NCBI RefSeq assembly: GCF_000376565.1
Contig: NZ_BARG01000062.1
Coordinates: 62,001 to 126,000, forward strand
DNA from: Streptomyces hokutonensis
GTDB lineage: Bacteria; Actinomycetota; Actinomycetes; Streptomycetales; Streptomycetaceae
Reading direction: 5' to 3'
DNA: 64,000 nt
The notes beneath the pieces were generated by a model. It worked only from the letters and a program-made list of their open reading frames with translations. It had not been told where the DNA came from and ran no database searches. Each line of letters opens with the position of its first letter. Position 1 is the first letter of the stretch. Position numbers and translations under genes: made by a program. Of this stretch, positions 27,694-36,026 are shown piece after piece.

Positions 27694-27730
27694 CTGCCGC
27701 CCAGGAGGCCGGGAGCCTTCTGGGCGGCAG
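27694..27730 (-). terminator. Intrinsic terminator of the MFS-SnoaL operon
   Basis: 11-bp stem CTGCCGCCCAG (27694-27704) / CTGGGCGGCAG (27720-27730). On the minus strand it is followed directly by TTTTT, a canonical rho-independent signal 14 bases after the SnoaL stop. Confidence 0.88.
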
Positions 27731-27744
27731 GAGTTGAGGGGGCG

Positions 27745-28119
27745 TCAGACGACGTCGTGTCCGCTGACCGTGGTCTCCGGGATCTCGTCGCGGACGTCCC
27801 AGTGCTCGACGATCAGTCCGCCTTCGAGCCGGAAGATCTCCACGACCACCGAACCCCGGTCCGTCGCGGTGGCGCGGAAGTGGGTGTGCACGAAGACCAG
27901 TTCGCCGGAGCTCGCCGCGCGCTTGATCTCGAACCGCGCGTCGGGAAGCTGCTTGCGGAAGCCCTTGATGAACTCGACCAGCGGCTCCCGTCCGTCGGGC
28001 AGGTTCGGGTTGTGCTGGATGAGGTCCGCGGCCAGGTACTTGTCGGCCAGGTCGGTCTGCCCCTGGTTCCAGACGGTCTCCAGGTATTCGCTGACGAAGT
28101 GCACCTGGTGGCTGCTCAT
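27745..28119 (-). CDS. SnoaL-like/NTF2-fold protein
   Basis: 124 residues, ATG at 28119 with AAGGAGA upstream. SnoaL/ester-cyclase-like features: FVSEYLETVWNQGQTDLADKYLAADLIQHNPNLPDGREPLVEF near the N-terminus and VVEIFRLEGGLIVEHWDV near the end. It starts 22 bases after the stop of the MFS gene and is probably cotranscribed with it. A role in modifying or binding the compound handled by the exporter is a guess. Confidence 0.78.
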   Translation of the reverse strand: MSSHQVHFVSEYLETVWNQGQTDLADKYLAADLIQHNPNLPDGREPLVEFIKGFRKQLPDARFEIKRAASSGELVFVHTHFRATATDRGSVVVEIFRLEGGLIVEHWDVRDEIPETTVSGHDVV

Positions 28120-28141
28120 GAGTTCTCCTTGACTGACTGAA

Positions 28142-29338
28142 CTAACTGATGTGTACAGGTGTGGCGGGCTGCTCGGCGGACGCCGCCGCCGAGGCCTGCC
28201 GGACGGACAGCACATGGGCCAGCGCGGCGAGGACGAGGACTCCCAGGGCCGCGGCCGGGATGGGGCCCGCGCCCACGCCGGGCAGCAGCGAGCTGCCGAT
28301 GAAGCTGCCGAGGCTCATCCCGAGGTAGAGCGCGGCGGCGTTCAGGGCGAGGATCAACCCCGGTTGCAGGGGCACGAGTTCGACCAGCCGGGCCTGCTGC
28401 GGGGCCTGGTAGAGCTGGCTGAAGAAGGCCCAGAACGCGAAGAACACCAGCCCGGCGTGGGAGTGCGGGGCGACCAGCAACAGGGCGAAGCCCGCGGCGA
28501 GTCCGATGACGGCGAGGCCCACGGTCCGGTCCCCACCGAGCCGTTCGGCGATCCTCGGTGCCGTCGCGTTGCCCGCGACGCCGATGACGCCGAAGGCGAG
28601 CAGGGTCACGGAGATCAGCCCGGAAGACGCGTCGAAGCGGTCCTTGAGGTAGGCGCCCGCGATGCCGTAGACGGTGAACTGGGCGGCCATGAAGAGCAGG
28701 GTCGTCGAGACGGTGGCCACGGTCGCGGGGGTGCCCAGCGCGCCGCGGTAGGCGCGCAGGGTGGGCGGTTCGCCGGCGGGGATCTCGGGGACGAACACGA
28801 ACACCGTCACGAAGGCGATCGCGGAGAGCGCGGCCACGCCGAGCAGCGCCGGGCGCCAGCCGAGGCTGCCGCCGAGGAAGGACGCCAGCGGCACACCGAG
28901 CACGGCGGCGGCCGTCATCCCGCCGAACACGGTGGCCAGCGCCCGCTGCCGGCGCTCGGCCGGGACGATGAGCGCCCCGGCCGCCGAGGCGCCGGGGCCG
29001 AAGACGGCGGCGCCCATCGCGGCGAGGACCCGAGTGACCGTCAGGAAGCCGTAGTTGGGCGCCACGGCACCGAGTGCGGCGCCCACGGTGAGCAGCCCGA
29101 TGCCGACGAGGAGGACGCGCTTGCGGTTCCACCGGCGCAGCAGGATGGGGGCGGTGGGCGCGCAGACCGCGAAGGTCAGCGCGAAGACGGTGACGAGGAT
29201 GCCCACGGAGGCGGGCTGGACGTGCAGGTCGTCCCCGATCGGACCGTTCAGGCCGACGACCGCCAGCGAGATCGTCCCCAGGCTGAAGTAGCCGAGTGAC
29301 AGCGACAGCAAGGCCGGTAAGGCGTTGCGGGACGGCAT
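28142..29338 (-). CDS. MFS transporter (drug/metabolite exporter family)
   Basis: 398 residues from the ATG at 29338 with GAGGAGGTGG upstream; the frame is open 42 codons further up, without membrane character. Twelve membrane segments are expected. The loop 2-3 motif is PTAPILLRRWNRKRVLLVG, and the segment FGPGASAAGALIVPAERRQRALATVFGG in helices 4-5 is typical of the 12-TMS DHA1/AraJ-like arabinose/drug efflux group. It probably exports a small metabolite with proton antiport. Just upstream is a tandem 9-bp repeat (29353-29370) that may be an operator. It is followed by a SnoaL gene. Confidence 0.87.
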   Translation of the reverse strand: MPSRNALPALLSLSLGYFSLGTISLAVVGLNGPIGDDLHVQPASVGILVTVFALTFAVCAPTAPILLRRWNRKRVLLVGIGLLTVGAALGAVAPNYGFLTVTRVLAAMGAAVFGPGASAAGALIVPAERRQRALATVFGGMTAAAVLGVPLASFLGGSLGWRPALLGVAALSAIAFVTVFVFVPEIPAGEPPTLRAYRGALGTPATVATVSTTLLFMAAQFTVYGIAGAYLKDRFDASSGLISVTLLAFGVIGVAGNATAPRIAERLGGDRTVGLAVIGLAAGFALLLVAPHSHAGLVFFAFWAFFSQLYQAPQQARLVELVPLQPGLILALNAAALYLGMSLGSFIGSSLLPGVGAGPIPAAALGVLVLAALAHVLSVRQASAAASAEQPATPVHIS

Positions 29339-29352
29339 CACGCCACCTCCTC

Positions 29353-29370
29353 TTCCGAACGTTCCGAACG
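29353..29370. promoter_or_regulatory. Tandem 9-bp repeat upstream of the MFS gene
   Basis: TTCCGAACG occurs twice in immediate succession, 15-32 bp upstream of the MFS start codon, and contains the palindrome GAACGTTC at its junction. This is a plausible repressor site overlapping the leader. Confidence 0.35.
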
Positions 29371-29468
29371 GGAAAGTTGCATACGGCGACCGTAGGAAGG
29401 CCAGGCGGACCCTCGCGCGCGTCGCGAGGAGGCCGGCGGCACTGCCCGAGGTCCGTCCCCGCACTACG

Positions 29469-30638
29469 TCAGGTCGCGTCGAAGGACCGTGAACGCAGCA
29501 CCAGCGGCACGCTCCGGTCGGTACTGATCAGCCAGTGCTCGACGCCGTTGACCAGCAGGAGCAGCACGGTGGTGAGGGCCAGCACGGCGAGGGCCGGCAC
29601 CAGGGGCGCCACGACGGCGGCGGCCAGGAGGACCAGTCCGCAGTAGAAGCGGGTGGCGGACGCGGCGCCGAACATCCGGCGGCGCGTGTAGCAGAACGTC
29701 AGCAGGATCAGGGCCGCGCCTACGGGCAGCAGTCCGGCAGCTCCGGAGTGCGGGGCCCGCAGCGGGTCGTGCACGGTGCGTACGGCGCCGACGGAGACCA
29801 GCAACAGGCCCGCGACCAGGGCGAGATGGCCGTAGCTGAGGACGTCGCGGACGACGACGGCGGGGGTGGGGTGGGTGCGCAGGGCGTGGGCGACGGCCGA
29901 GGCGGCGAGGTGGAAGTAGAGCCACCACAGGGCGCAGCCGATGAGGAAGGCGAGGACGAGCGCGGTCAGGCTGACCGGGTCGAGGGGGCCCTTGGCGACT
30001 CCGGCGCCGACGGAGAAGATGTTCTCGCCGAGGGCGATGATGATGAACAGCCCGAAGCGTTCCGGGAGGTGGTTGACGCCGAAGGCCAGTCGCCGCAGAT
30101 GGCCGCTGAGCAGCACGGGCGCCGCCAGTTCGGCGACCACCGCGAACGCCCAGCACACCTCGCGCCAGGGGGCGGGGAGGGTGGCGGCGGCGAACAGTAC
30201 GAGCGCGAAGGCGAGTCCGGCACGGTAGGGGTGGATGGTGTAGAGAGCGCACTCTCTGCGGATGGCCTCGCCGATGAGCAGGCGCAGCGCGAGGTAACTG
30301 CCCGCGTAGAGCAGGGCCTGTTCGCGGTCGACGAGCGCTTGTGGCGCGGCAACCGCCATGCCGTAGACGGCGAGTGCGGTCATCAGGAGGAACACGCGTT
30401 GGAGATTGGTCTCGTGGACGGCGTTCATCGCCATGACGACGTCCACCCAGGCCCACCAGAGCGGGACGAGCACGAGCAGACACTGTCCGAGGACGGGCCA
30501 GCTGGGGTGTCCGGAGAGCAGGTGCGCGATCTGGCCCACGCCGAACGCGAGGACCAGATCGAAGAAGAGCTCCGCCCAGGTGGCCCGGTCGCGCACCTGA
30601 ACGGCCGGGACGGTCGTTGTCGCGGTTGCGTCGGTCAT
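29469..30638 (-). CDS. Low-temperature-requirement A (LtrA) family membrane protein
   Basis: 389 residues with about ten hydrophobic segments. The N-terminal signature TWAELFFDLVLAFGVGQIAH is diagnostic of the LtrA family, as is the later HLPERFGLFIIIALGENIFSVG with its conserved Gly-Glu. The family is found in all Actinobacteria, named after a Listeria gene needed for growth in the cold; its molecular activity is not settled. It is upstream of the MFS gene on the same strand with 130 bp between, so cotranscription is uncertain. Confidence 0.88.
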   Translation of the reverse strand: MTDATATTTVPAVQVRDRATWAELFFDLVLAFGVGQIAHLLSGHPSWPVLGQCLLVLVPLWWAWVDVVMAMNAVHETNLQRVFLLMTALAVYGMAVAAPQALVDREQALLYAGSYLALRLLIGEAIRRECALYTIHPYRAGLAFALVLFAAATLPAPWREVCWAFAVVAELAAPVLLSGHLRRLAFGVNHLPERFGLFIIIALGENIFSVGAGVAKGPLDPVSLTALVLAFLIGCALWWLYFHLAASAVAHALRTHPTPAVVVRDVLSYGHLALVAGLLLVSVGAVRTVHDPLRAPHSGAAGLLPVGAALILLTFCYTRRRMFGAASATRFYCGLVLLAAAVVAPLVPALAVLALTTVLLLLVNGVEHWLISTDRSVPLVLRSRSFDAT

Positions 30639-30694
30639 CGTCGTATCGGCGCACGGGCGGGACCCAGCGGGCGGGGGATGTGAGAAACGGCCGC

Positions 30695-31687
30695 CTACTG
30701 CGGCAAGTCGGGCCGCTTGCCGTGGAAACTCCGGGGTCCTTCGAGCAACTCCCTTACGGCGGTGGCGACCTGGCTGCCCTCTCGGGTGGCGGTGGCCGCG
30801 CGCTCCCCGGGGTGCAGCACACCGCCGGCCGCGAACACACCGGGCCGCGAGGTGTGCAGGGTCCCGTCGACGGCGGGGCCCCGGGTGTCGGGGGCCAGAT
30901 CGAGCCCGCCACGCCTGGCGAGTTCGTGGTCGGGCACGAAGTCACCGGTGAACACGACCGTGTCGCAGGCGAGTTGGACGGTACGGCCGTCCCGGTGCCG
31001 GACGCGCACGCCGGACAGCCGTCCGTGGCCGAGGAGTTCGGTGACCGTGGTGTCGGTGAGGAGTGGGACGCGGTGTCGCAGGCGGGCGTACTGGGCGCGG
31101 GCGGTCGTCGTCTGCGAGCGGTCCAACTCGGTGACCATGGCGACGAGTTCGGCTCCGGCTGCCCGTACGGTGTCGGCCGCCGCGTAGGAGACGTCCTCGG
31201 CACCGACCACGACCACCCGGGTGCCGATCCGCTGCCGGTACAGATGCACCGCCTGCTGCAACTCGCCGGTGGTGTACACCCCGTCGGGCCGGGTGCCCGA
31301 CACGAGGCGGGCGGCGCGGGGCCTTTCACGGGCACCTGTGGCGAGGACGACGGCCGCCGCTCGGATGGTCTCCAGCCCATGCGGGCCAAGGGTGTTGAGG
31401 GCCAGCGGCCCCGCCCAGTCGAGGGCGGTGACCCCTGTGCGGACTACGGCTCCGGCCCGCACGGCGGCGCCGAGGAGCAGGCGGGCGTACGCGGGCCCGG
31501 TGAGCGGATGCGTCCAGGTGCCGAAGCCACCGTGGTGGCAGTGCCGGGGCACTCCCCCGGCCTGCTGTTCCCGGTCCAGGACCTCGACGCGGGCGACTCC
31601 GGGAGCGGCGAGCCGCGCGGCGGCGGCGAGTCCGGCGGGGCCCGCGCCGACGATCAGGACGTCGACGTCGCGGGGTGGGCCGGTCAC
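30695..31687 (-). CDS. FAD-dependent pyridine-nucleotide oxidoreductase of GlpA/HcnB-type partner class
   Basis: 330 residues, GTG start overlapping the stop of the preceding dehydrogenase (GTGA). FAD-binding VDVLIVGAGPAGLAAAARLA at the N-terminus, then HCHHGGFG, AAAVVLATGARERPR and the central NAD-like motif RVVVVGAEDVSYAAADTV (a weak GxGxxG). The end GVFAAGGVLHPGE is the second FAD contact. Such small disulfide-reductase-like proteins pair with GlpA-type dehydrogenases bearing a BFD [2Fe-2S] domain, as in glycerol-3-phosphate dehydrogenase complexes and amino-acid or opine oxidases. It likely passes electrons from the partner enzyme. It is the last gene of the operon. Confidence 0.82.
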   Translation of the reverse strand: MTGPPRDVDVLIVGAGPAGLAAAARLAAPGVARVEVLDREQQAGGVPRHCHHGGFGTWTHPLTGPAYARLLLGAAVRAGAVVRTGVTALDWAGPLALNTLGPHGLETIRAAAVVLATGARERPRAARLVSGTRPDGVYTTGELQQAVHLYRQRIGTRVVVVGAEDVSYAAADTVRAAGAELVAMVTELDRSQTTTARAQYARLRHRVPLLTDTTVTELLGHGRLSGVRVRHRDGRTVQLACDTVVFTGDFVPDHELARRGGLDLAPDTRGPAVDGTLHTSRPGVFAAGGVLHPGERAATATREGSQVATAVRELLEGPRSFHGKRPDLPQ

Positions 31688-33087
31688 GCCCCGGCTCCTT
31701 CGAACAACTCCCGTACGGCCGCCCCGCAGTAGAAGCCCTGGCAGCGGCCCGCCCGGGCCCGCGTGCGCCGACGCAGTCCGTCGAGGCCGAGCGGCGGAAC
31801 CGTACTTGCCAGCGCGTCCCGTATCTCGCCGCGCGTCACGCGCTCGCAGTGGCAGACGATGGTGCCGTACTCCGGGTCGGCGGCGATGAGTTCGGCCCGT
31901 TGGTAGGGGCGGGGGAAGGCCTCGCCGAGGTTCGGCATGCGGACGGGTTCGAGGTCGACGGCAGGACCCAGGTCCAGGCCTGTGTCGGCGAGCAGCGCGG
32001 TGACATGGGCGGCGATGGCAAGGGACGCGGTCAGGCCGGTGGAGCGGATGCCGCCGACCGTGACGTACGCCTGCCCGGGATGCGCGGTGATGCGGTAGTC
32101 GTCGTACTCGGTGGCGGCGCGCAGTCCGGCGTAGACGGTGGTGATCTCCTCGTCGAGCAGCGCGGGCAGGACGCGGGCGCCCTTCTCCCGCAGCAGGGCG
32201 AGCCCTTCGGCGGTCGAGCCGGTCGCCCGCTTGTCGTCCAGGTCCTCGGCGGTGGGCCCGAGCAGCAGGTTGCCGTAGACGGTCGGGGTGACCAGAACAC
32301 CCTTGCCGAGTGCGGTGGGGACGGGCAGGAGGATGTGGCGGAGCAGGTCGCGGGCGAGCTTGTCGAAGACGATCAGCTGGCCACGGCGCGGGGTCACGGT
32401 GAAGTCGTGGTGGCCGAGCAGGCGGTCGAGGGTGTCGGCGTGCAGTCCGGCGGCGTTGACGAGGTACCGGGCGCGCAGGGTGCCCCGGGTGGTGGTGAGG
32501 ACATGGCCGCCGTCCTGCCGACTCGCCTGCTCCACACGGGAGTTGAGGTGCAGATCGACTCCGTGCCGGACCGCCTGGGTGGCGTACGCCAGTGTCGTCG
32601 TCCAGGGGCAGACGATGCTCTCGCCGGGCACGTGCAGGGCGCCGAGCGCGCCCGGGCCGAGGTGGGGTTCGCGTGCGTAGAGTTCGGGCGGCTCGACGAT
32701 GCGTGCGTCCGCGTATTCGTTGCGTACGGCTTTCTCCGCCAAGTGCGGGAGCGCGGCGAGCTGTTCCTCGTCCCAGGCGACGAGCAGCGCGCCCACCGGC
32801 TCGACGGGGATGCCCGACTCCCCTGCGTAGGCGGTGAGTTGGCGGGCGCCCTCGCGGACGAGGCGTGCTTCGAGGGAGCCCGGTACCGCGTCGAAGCCGG
32901 TGTGCAGGATCGCGGTGTTGGCCTTGGAGGTGCCCTGGCCGACGTCGTCCTGGGCCTCGACGAGCGCGACGCGCAGGTTCGGGTGGCGGGCCAGTTCGCG
33001 GGCGATCGCGCAGCCGACCACTCCCGCCCCGACCACCGCCACGTCGTAACTCCGTGACGGCAGCGGGCCGTTGGCCGTGACGGTCAT
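31684..33087 (-). CDS. FAD-dependent glycerol-3-phosphate/2-hydroxyacid-type dehydrogenase with C-terminal BFD [2Fe-2S] domain
   Basis: 467 residues. DAO-fold FAD site YDVAVVGAGVVGCAIARELA at residues 14-33, then TSKANTAILHTGFDAVPGSLEARLV, typical of GlpA and L-2-hydroxyglutarate oxidase-like enzymes. The C-terminal 60 residues carry four cysteines in BFD spacing: CHCERVT..., then CQGFYC, a likely [2Fe-2S] site. The ATG overlaps the kinase stop by four bases, and its own stop overlaps the next start. The same architecture occurs in bacterial glycerol-3-phosphate dehydrogenases that work with a separate FAD/NAD oxidoreductase. Glycerol or a related polyol phosphate is the probable substrate given the linked kinase. 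Confidence 0.85.
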   Translation of the reverse strand: MTVTANGPLPSRSYDVAVVGAGVVGCAIARELARHPNLRVALVEAQDDVGQGTSKANTAILHTGFDAVPGSLEARLVREGARQLTAYAGESGIPVEPVGALLVAWDEEQLAALPHLAEKAVRNEYADARIVEPPELYAREPHLGPGALGALHVPGESIVCPWTTTLAYATQAVRHGVDLHLNSRVEQASRQDGGHVLTTTRGTLRARYLVNAAGLHADTLDRLLGHHDFTVTPRRGQLIVFDKLARDLLRHILLPVPTALGKGVLVTPTVYGNLLLGPTAEDLDDKRATGSTAEGLALLREKGARVLPALLDEEITTVYAGLRAATEYDDYRITAHPGQAYVTVGGIRSTGLTASLAIAAHVTALLADTGLDLGPAVDLEPVRMPNLGEAFPRPYQRAELIAADPEYGTIVCHCERVTRGEIRDALASTVPPLGLDGLRRRTRARAGRCQGFYCGAAVRELFEGAGA

Positions 33088-34523
33088 ACGGGGGTGCGGT
33101 CGAGCAGGGCGGTGACCTCGGCCCGGAAGGCGGCGAGGCGTTCGGCCGCCTGGTCGGGGCCGATCCGGGGCTCGTAGACGGCGGAGGGTTTTCCGTCGGG
33201 CAGTACGTCGGCGAGGGCCAGTCCGGGCTCGGCGCCGAGGCGGGCCAGCGCGCCCGCGCCGAGAGCGGTCGCGTCGGGCAGTACGGACACCTCGACGGGG
33301 CGTTGCAGCAGGTCGGCCTGGGTCTGCATGAGCAGGGCCGAGCGGGTGAGGCCGCCGTCGACGCGCAGCACGTCGAGGGGTGCGCCGAGGTCGGTGGCGG
33401 CGGCTTCGGCGAGTTCGACGACCTGTGCGGCGAGACCCTCGCACAGGGCGTGCACCAGGTGTCCGGCCGTGGTGTCGAGGCCGAGTCCGGTGAGGGAGCC
33501 GCGGAGGTCTCCGCGCCACCAGGGGGCGGCCAGTCCGGCGAGGGCGGGGACGAAGGTGACGCCGCCGCTGTCGGGGACGGTGCCGCCGACGCGGTCGAGG
33601 TCGGCGGGGCCGGTGATGATGCCGAGGTCGGAGAGCCACCGTACGGCGGACGCGGCCGTGTACACCTGCCCGTCGAGGCAGTAGCTGGTCCGCCCGTCCA
33701 GCCGCCAGGCCACGCAGCTCACCAGGCCCGAGTCCCCCCGCCGGGGTGTGTCGCCGGTGTGGGCGAGCAGGAACGCCCCTGTGCCGTAAGTGCACTTGGC
33801 GCCGCCGGGGGCGGTGATCCGCTGGGCCAGAAGGGACGCCTGCTGGTCCACGGCGAGTCCGGTGAGGGGGATCTCCGCGCCGAACGCGGTGGTCGTACCG
33901 ATGGGTCGGGCGCAGTCGACGACGCCCGGGAGGCGTTCGTCCAGGAGTCCGTAGAGGTCGAGGGCGCGGGGCGACCAGGCGGCTTTGTCCAGGTCGAGGA
34001 GTTGGGTACGGCCTGCGGTCGCGGCGTCGGTGACATGGGTGCCGGTGAGGCGGTGCACCAGCCAGGAGTCGCTGGTGGTGACCATGCCCTCGCGGGTGAG
34101 GTGGCGGCGGATCCAGGCCATCTTGGGGGCGGCGAAGTACGGGTCGAGCGGCAGGCCGGTCAGTGCGCGTAACTCGTCGGCGTGCTCGGCGAGTTCGGCA
34201 CAGACGCTCTCCGCACGCCGGTCCTGCCACACCAGCGCGTCGGTCAACGGCATACCGGTGTCGGGGTCCCAGGCGAGCACGGTCTCGCCCTGGTTGGCGA
34301 GGCCCAGCGCCGTCACGGGTTCGTCGGCCTCGGCGAGCGCGCGGCGCCCGGCGACGATCACCGACTCGTACAGTTGCTCGGGGTCGGCCTCGACCAGGCC
34401 GCCCGGCAGCCGGCGGTTCCCCACCGAGACGAACCCGGTGCCGATCACGCCGCGTTCGGGACAGATCACCAGGGCCTTCGTACCGGATGTTCCCTGGTCG
34501 ACGGCGAGTACCGGACCCGTCAT
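33084..34523 (-). CDS. FGGY-family carbohydrate kinase, glycerol-kinase-like
   Basis: 479 residues from the ATG at 34523 with GGGAGGGG upstream. N-terminal phosphate-1 motif VLAVDQGTSGTKALVI, mid-region TGLAVDQQASLLAQ with catalytic Asp, then KCTYGTGAFLLAHTG and the C-terminal adenosine motif LRVDGGLTRSALLMQTQADLL. These are the FGGY pattern and closest in wording to glycerol kinases. It would phosphorylate glycerol or a similar polyol in the cytoplasm and feed the coupled dehydrogenase. First gene of a tightly overlapping three-gene operon; no glycerol facilitator gene is seen. Confidence 0.85.
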   Translation of the reverse strand: MTGPVLAVDQGTSGTKALVICPERGVIGTGFVSVGNRRLPGGLVEADPEQLYESVIVAGRRALAEADEPVTALGLANQGETVLAWDPDTGMPLTDALVWQDRRAESVCAELAEHADELRALTGLPLDPYFAAPKMAWIRRHLTREGMVTTSDSWLVHRLTGTHVTDAATAGRTQLLDLDKAAWSPRALDLYGLLDERLPGVVDCARPIGTTTAFGAEIPLTGLAVDQQASLLAQRITAPGGAKCTYGTGAFLLAHTGDTPRRGDSGLVSCVAWRLDGRTSYCLDGQVYTAASAVRWLSDLGIITGPADLDRVGGTVPDSGGVTFVPALAGLAAPWWRGDLRGSLTGLGLDTTAGHLVHALCEGLAAQVVELAEAAATDLGAPLDVLRVDGGLTRSALLMQTQADLLQRPVEVSVLPDATALGAGALARLGAEPGLALADVLPDGKPSAVYEPRIGPDQAAERLAAFRAEVTALLDRTPV

Positions 34524-34910
34524 ACCACCCCTCCCGTAGATCAACGCCCGACAGCCTGCCGCCGCTCCGCACACCACGTCAAGCATTTCTGATCTTCAGT
34601 CAACTCGCGGATATATCTGTGGAGTTGGGGAGGACGAGGAAGCGGGGGGTGATGCGGAACGTGGGCATTACCGCGCTCGACGGTGGTACGGGCACCGTCC
34701 GAAACCCATGCTCACAGCCTCACACCGGGTACGAACTCCCCGTCCGGATACGGCAGGATGAGCGGTCGCGCCGGTGTGCGGGTCCGTCCCGGCCGGTGCG
34801 AGCGCAATACCGGCAATGCCCGCAATTCGAGCAGGTGGCAACGTGACGACACTTCACATCCGGCCGTCGGCGGCCCTCTCCGCCGCAGCTTCGCTCCCCG
34901 GAGGTGACCG
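34524..34910. other. Intergenic region between divergent kinase operon and mechanosensitive channel
   Basis: 387 bp without a convincing gene. The kinase-proximal part is relatively AT-rich and holds the candidate promoter annotated separately. The channel-proximal part ends in CGGAGGTGA, the ribosome site of the channel gene. Nothing else recognisable is seen. Confidence 0.5.
34553..34582 (-). promoter_or_regulatory. Candidate promoter of the kinase/dehydrogenase operon
   Basis: On the minus strand TTGACG (34582-34577), 18 bp, then CAGGCT (34558-34553), close to the Streptomyces housekeeping pattern TTGACN-17/18-TAGGNT, 30 bases upstream of the kinase ATG. Confidence 0.35.
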
Positions 34911-36008
34911 ATGAACCGCACGCCGACCCTGGACGACTTCATGCTGGCCGGAATCGCCCTGGCCTCGGGCCTGTTGGCGGCCTTTCTGCTGCGCGTACTG
35001 CTGCGCTGGCTCGGCAAGCACGCCGACCGCACCCGCTGGAGCGGCGACGACGTGATCGTCGACGCACTGCGGACCGTGGTGCCGTGGTCGGCGATCGCCG
35101 GTGGCGCGGCGGTCGCGGGGGCGGTGCTGCCGCTGACGCACACGGTCCAGCACCAGGTCAACCAGACCCTCCGGGTGCTGGTCATCCTCGCCGTGACGGT
35201 GTCGGCGGCCCGGGTGATCGCCGGTCTGGTCCGGGCGGTCACCAACTCCCGTTCCGGTGTCGCCGGTTCGGCCACGATCTTCGTCAACATCACCCGGATA
35301 CTGGTCCTGGCCATCGGCTTCCTGGTGATGCTCCAGACGCTCGGCATCTCGATAGCGCCGATGCTCACCGCCCTGGGCGTCGGCGGTCTCGCCGTCGCGC
35401 TCGCGCTGCAGGACACCCTCGCCAACCTCTTCGCCGGCATCCACATCCTCGCCTCGAAGACCGTGCAGCCCGGCGACTACATCCGGCTGAGCAGCGGCGA
35501 GGAGGGATACGTCGAGGACATCAACTGGCGTCAGACGACGGTCAGGGCGCTCTCCAACAACCTCGTCGTCATACCGAACGGCCAGCTCGCCAAGACGAAC
35601 ATGACCAACTTCATGCGTCCCGAGCAGCAGTTGACGATCCTGGTCCAGGTGGGCGTCGGCTACGACAGCGACCTGGAGCATGTCGAGAAGGTGACCATGG
35701 AGGTCATCGCCGAGGTCATGACCGACATCACCGGTGCGATCCCGGAGCACGAACCGGCCATCCGTTTCCACACGTTCGGCGACTCCCGGATCGGCTTCAC
35801 GGTGATCCTGGGCGTCGGCGAGTTCAGCGACCAGTTCCGCATCAAGCACGAGTTCATCAAGCGCCTGCACAAGCGGTATCGGGCGGAGGGCATCCGGATC
35901 CCGGCGCCGACGCGGACCGTGGCCTTGCAGCAGGGCACGATCGCCATACCTCAGCAGCGGGTCCCGGAGGACGAGCCGGGCGAAGTCTCCTCCGCCCGGC
36001 TCGACTGA
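34911..36008 (+). CDS. Small-conductance mechanosensitive channel (MscS family)
   Basis: 365 residues, ATG with GGAGGTGA upstream. Four hydrophobic segments precede the pore helix APMLTALGVGGLAVALALQDTLANLFAGIHIL with the Gly/Ala packing of MscS TM3. Next comes the beta-domain VQPGDYIRLSSGEEGYVEDINWRQTTVR and NNLVVIPNGQLAKTNMTNF, both family signatures, then the alpha/beta C-terminal domain. It opens under membrane tension to release solutes on osmotic downshock. It is convergent with the aminopeptidase gene; only 18 bp separate the stops. Confidence 0.93.
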   Translation: MNRTPTLDDFMLAGIALASGLLAAFLLRVLLRWLGKHADRTRWSGDDVIVDALRTVVPWSAIAGGAAVAGAVLPLTHTVQHQVNQTLRVLVILAVTVSAARVIAGLVRAVTNSRSGVAGSATIFVNITRILVLAIGFLVMLQTLGISIAPMLTALGVGGLAVALALQDTLANLFAGIHILASKTVQPGDYIRLSSGEEGYVEDINWRQTTVRALSNNLVVIPNGQLAKTNMTNFMRPEQQLTILVQVGVGYDSDLEHVEKVTMEVIAEVMTDITGAIPEHEPAIRFHTFGDSRIGFTVILGVGEFSDQFRIKHEFIKRLHKRYRAEGIRIPAPTRTVALQQGTIAIPQQRVPEDEPGEVSSARLD

Positions 36009-36026
36009 CCTGGCCGGTCAACTCCC

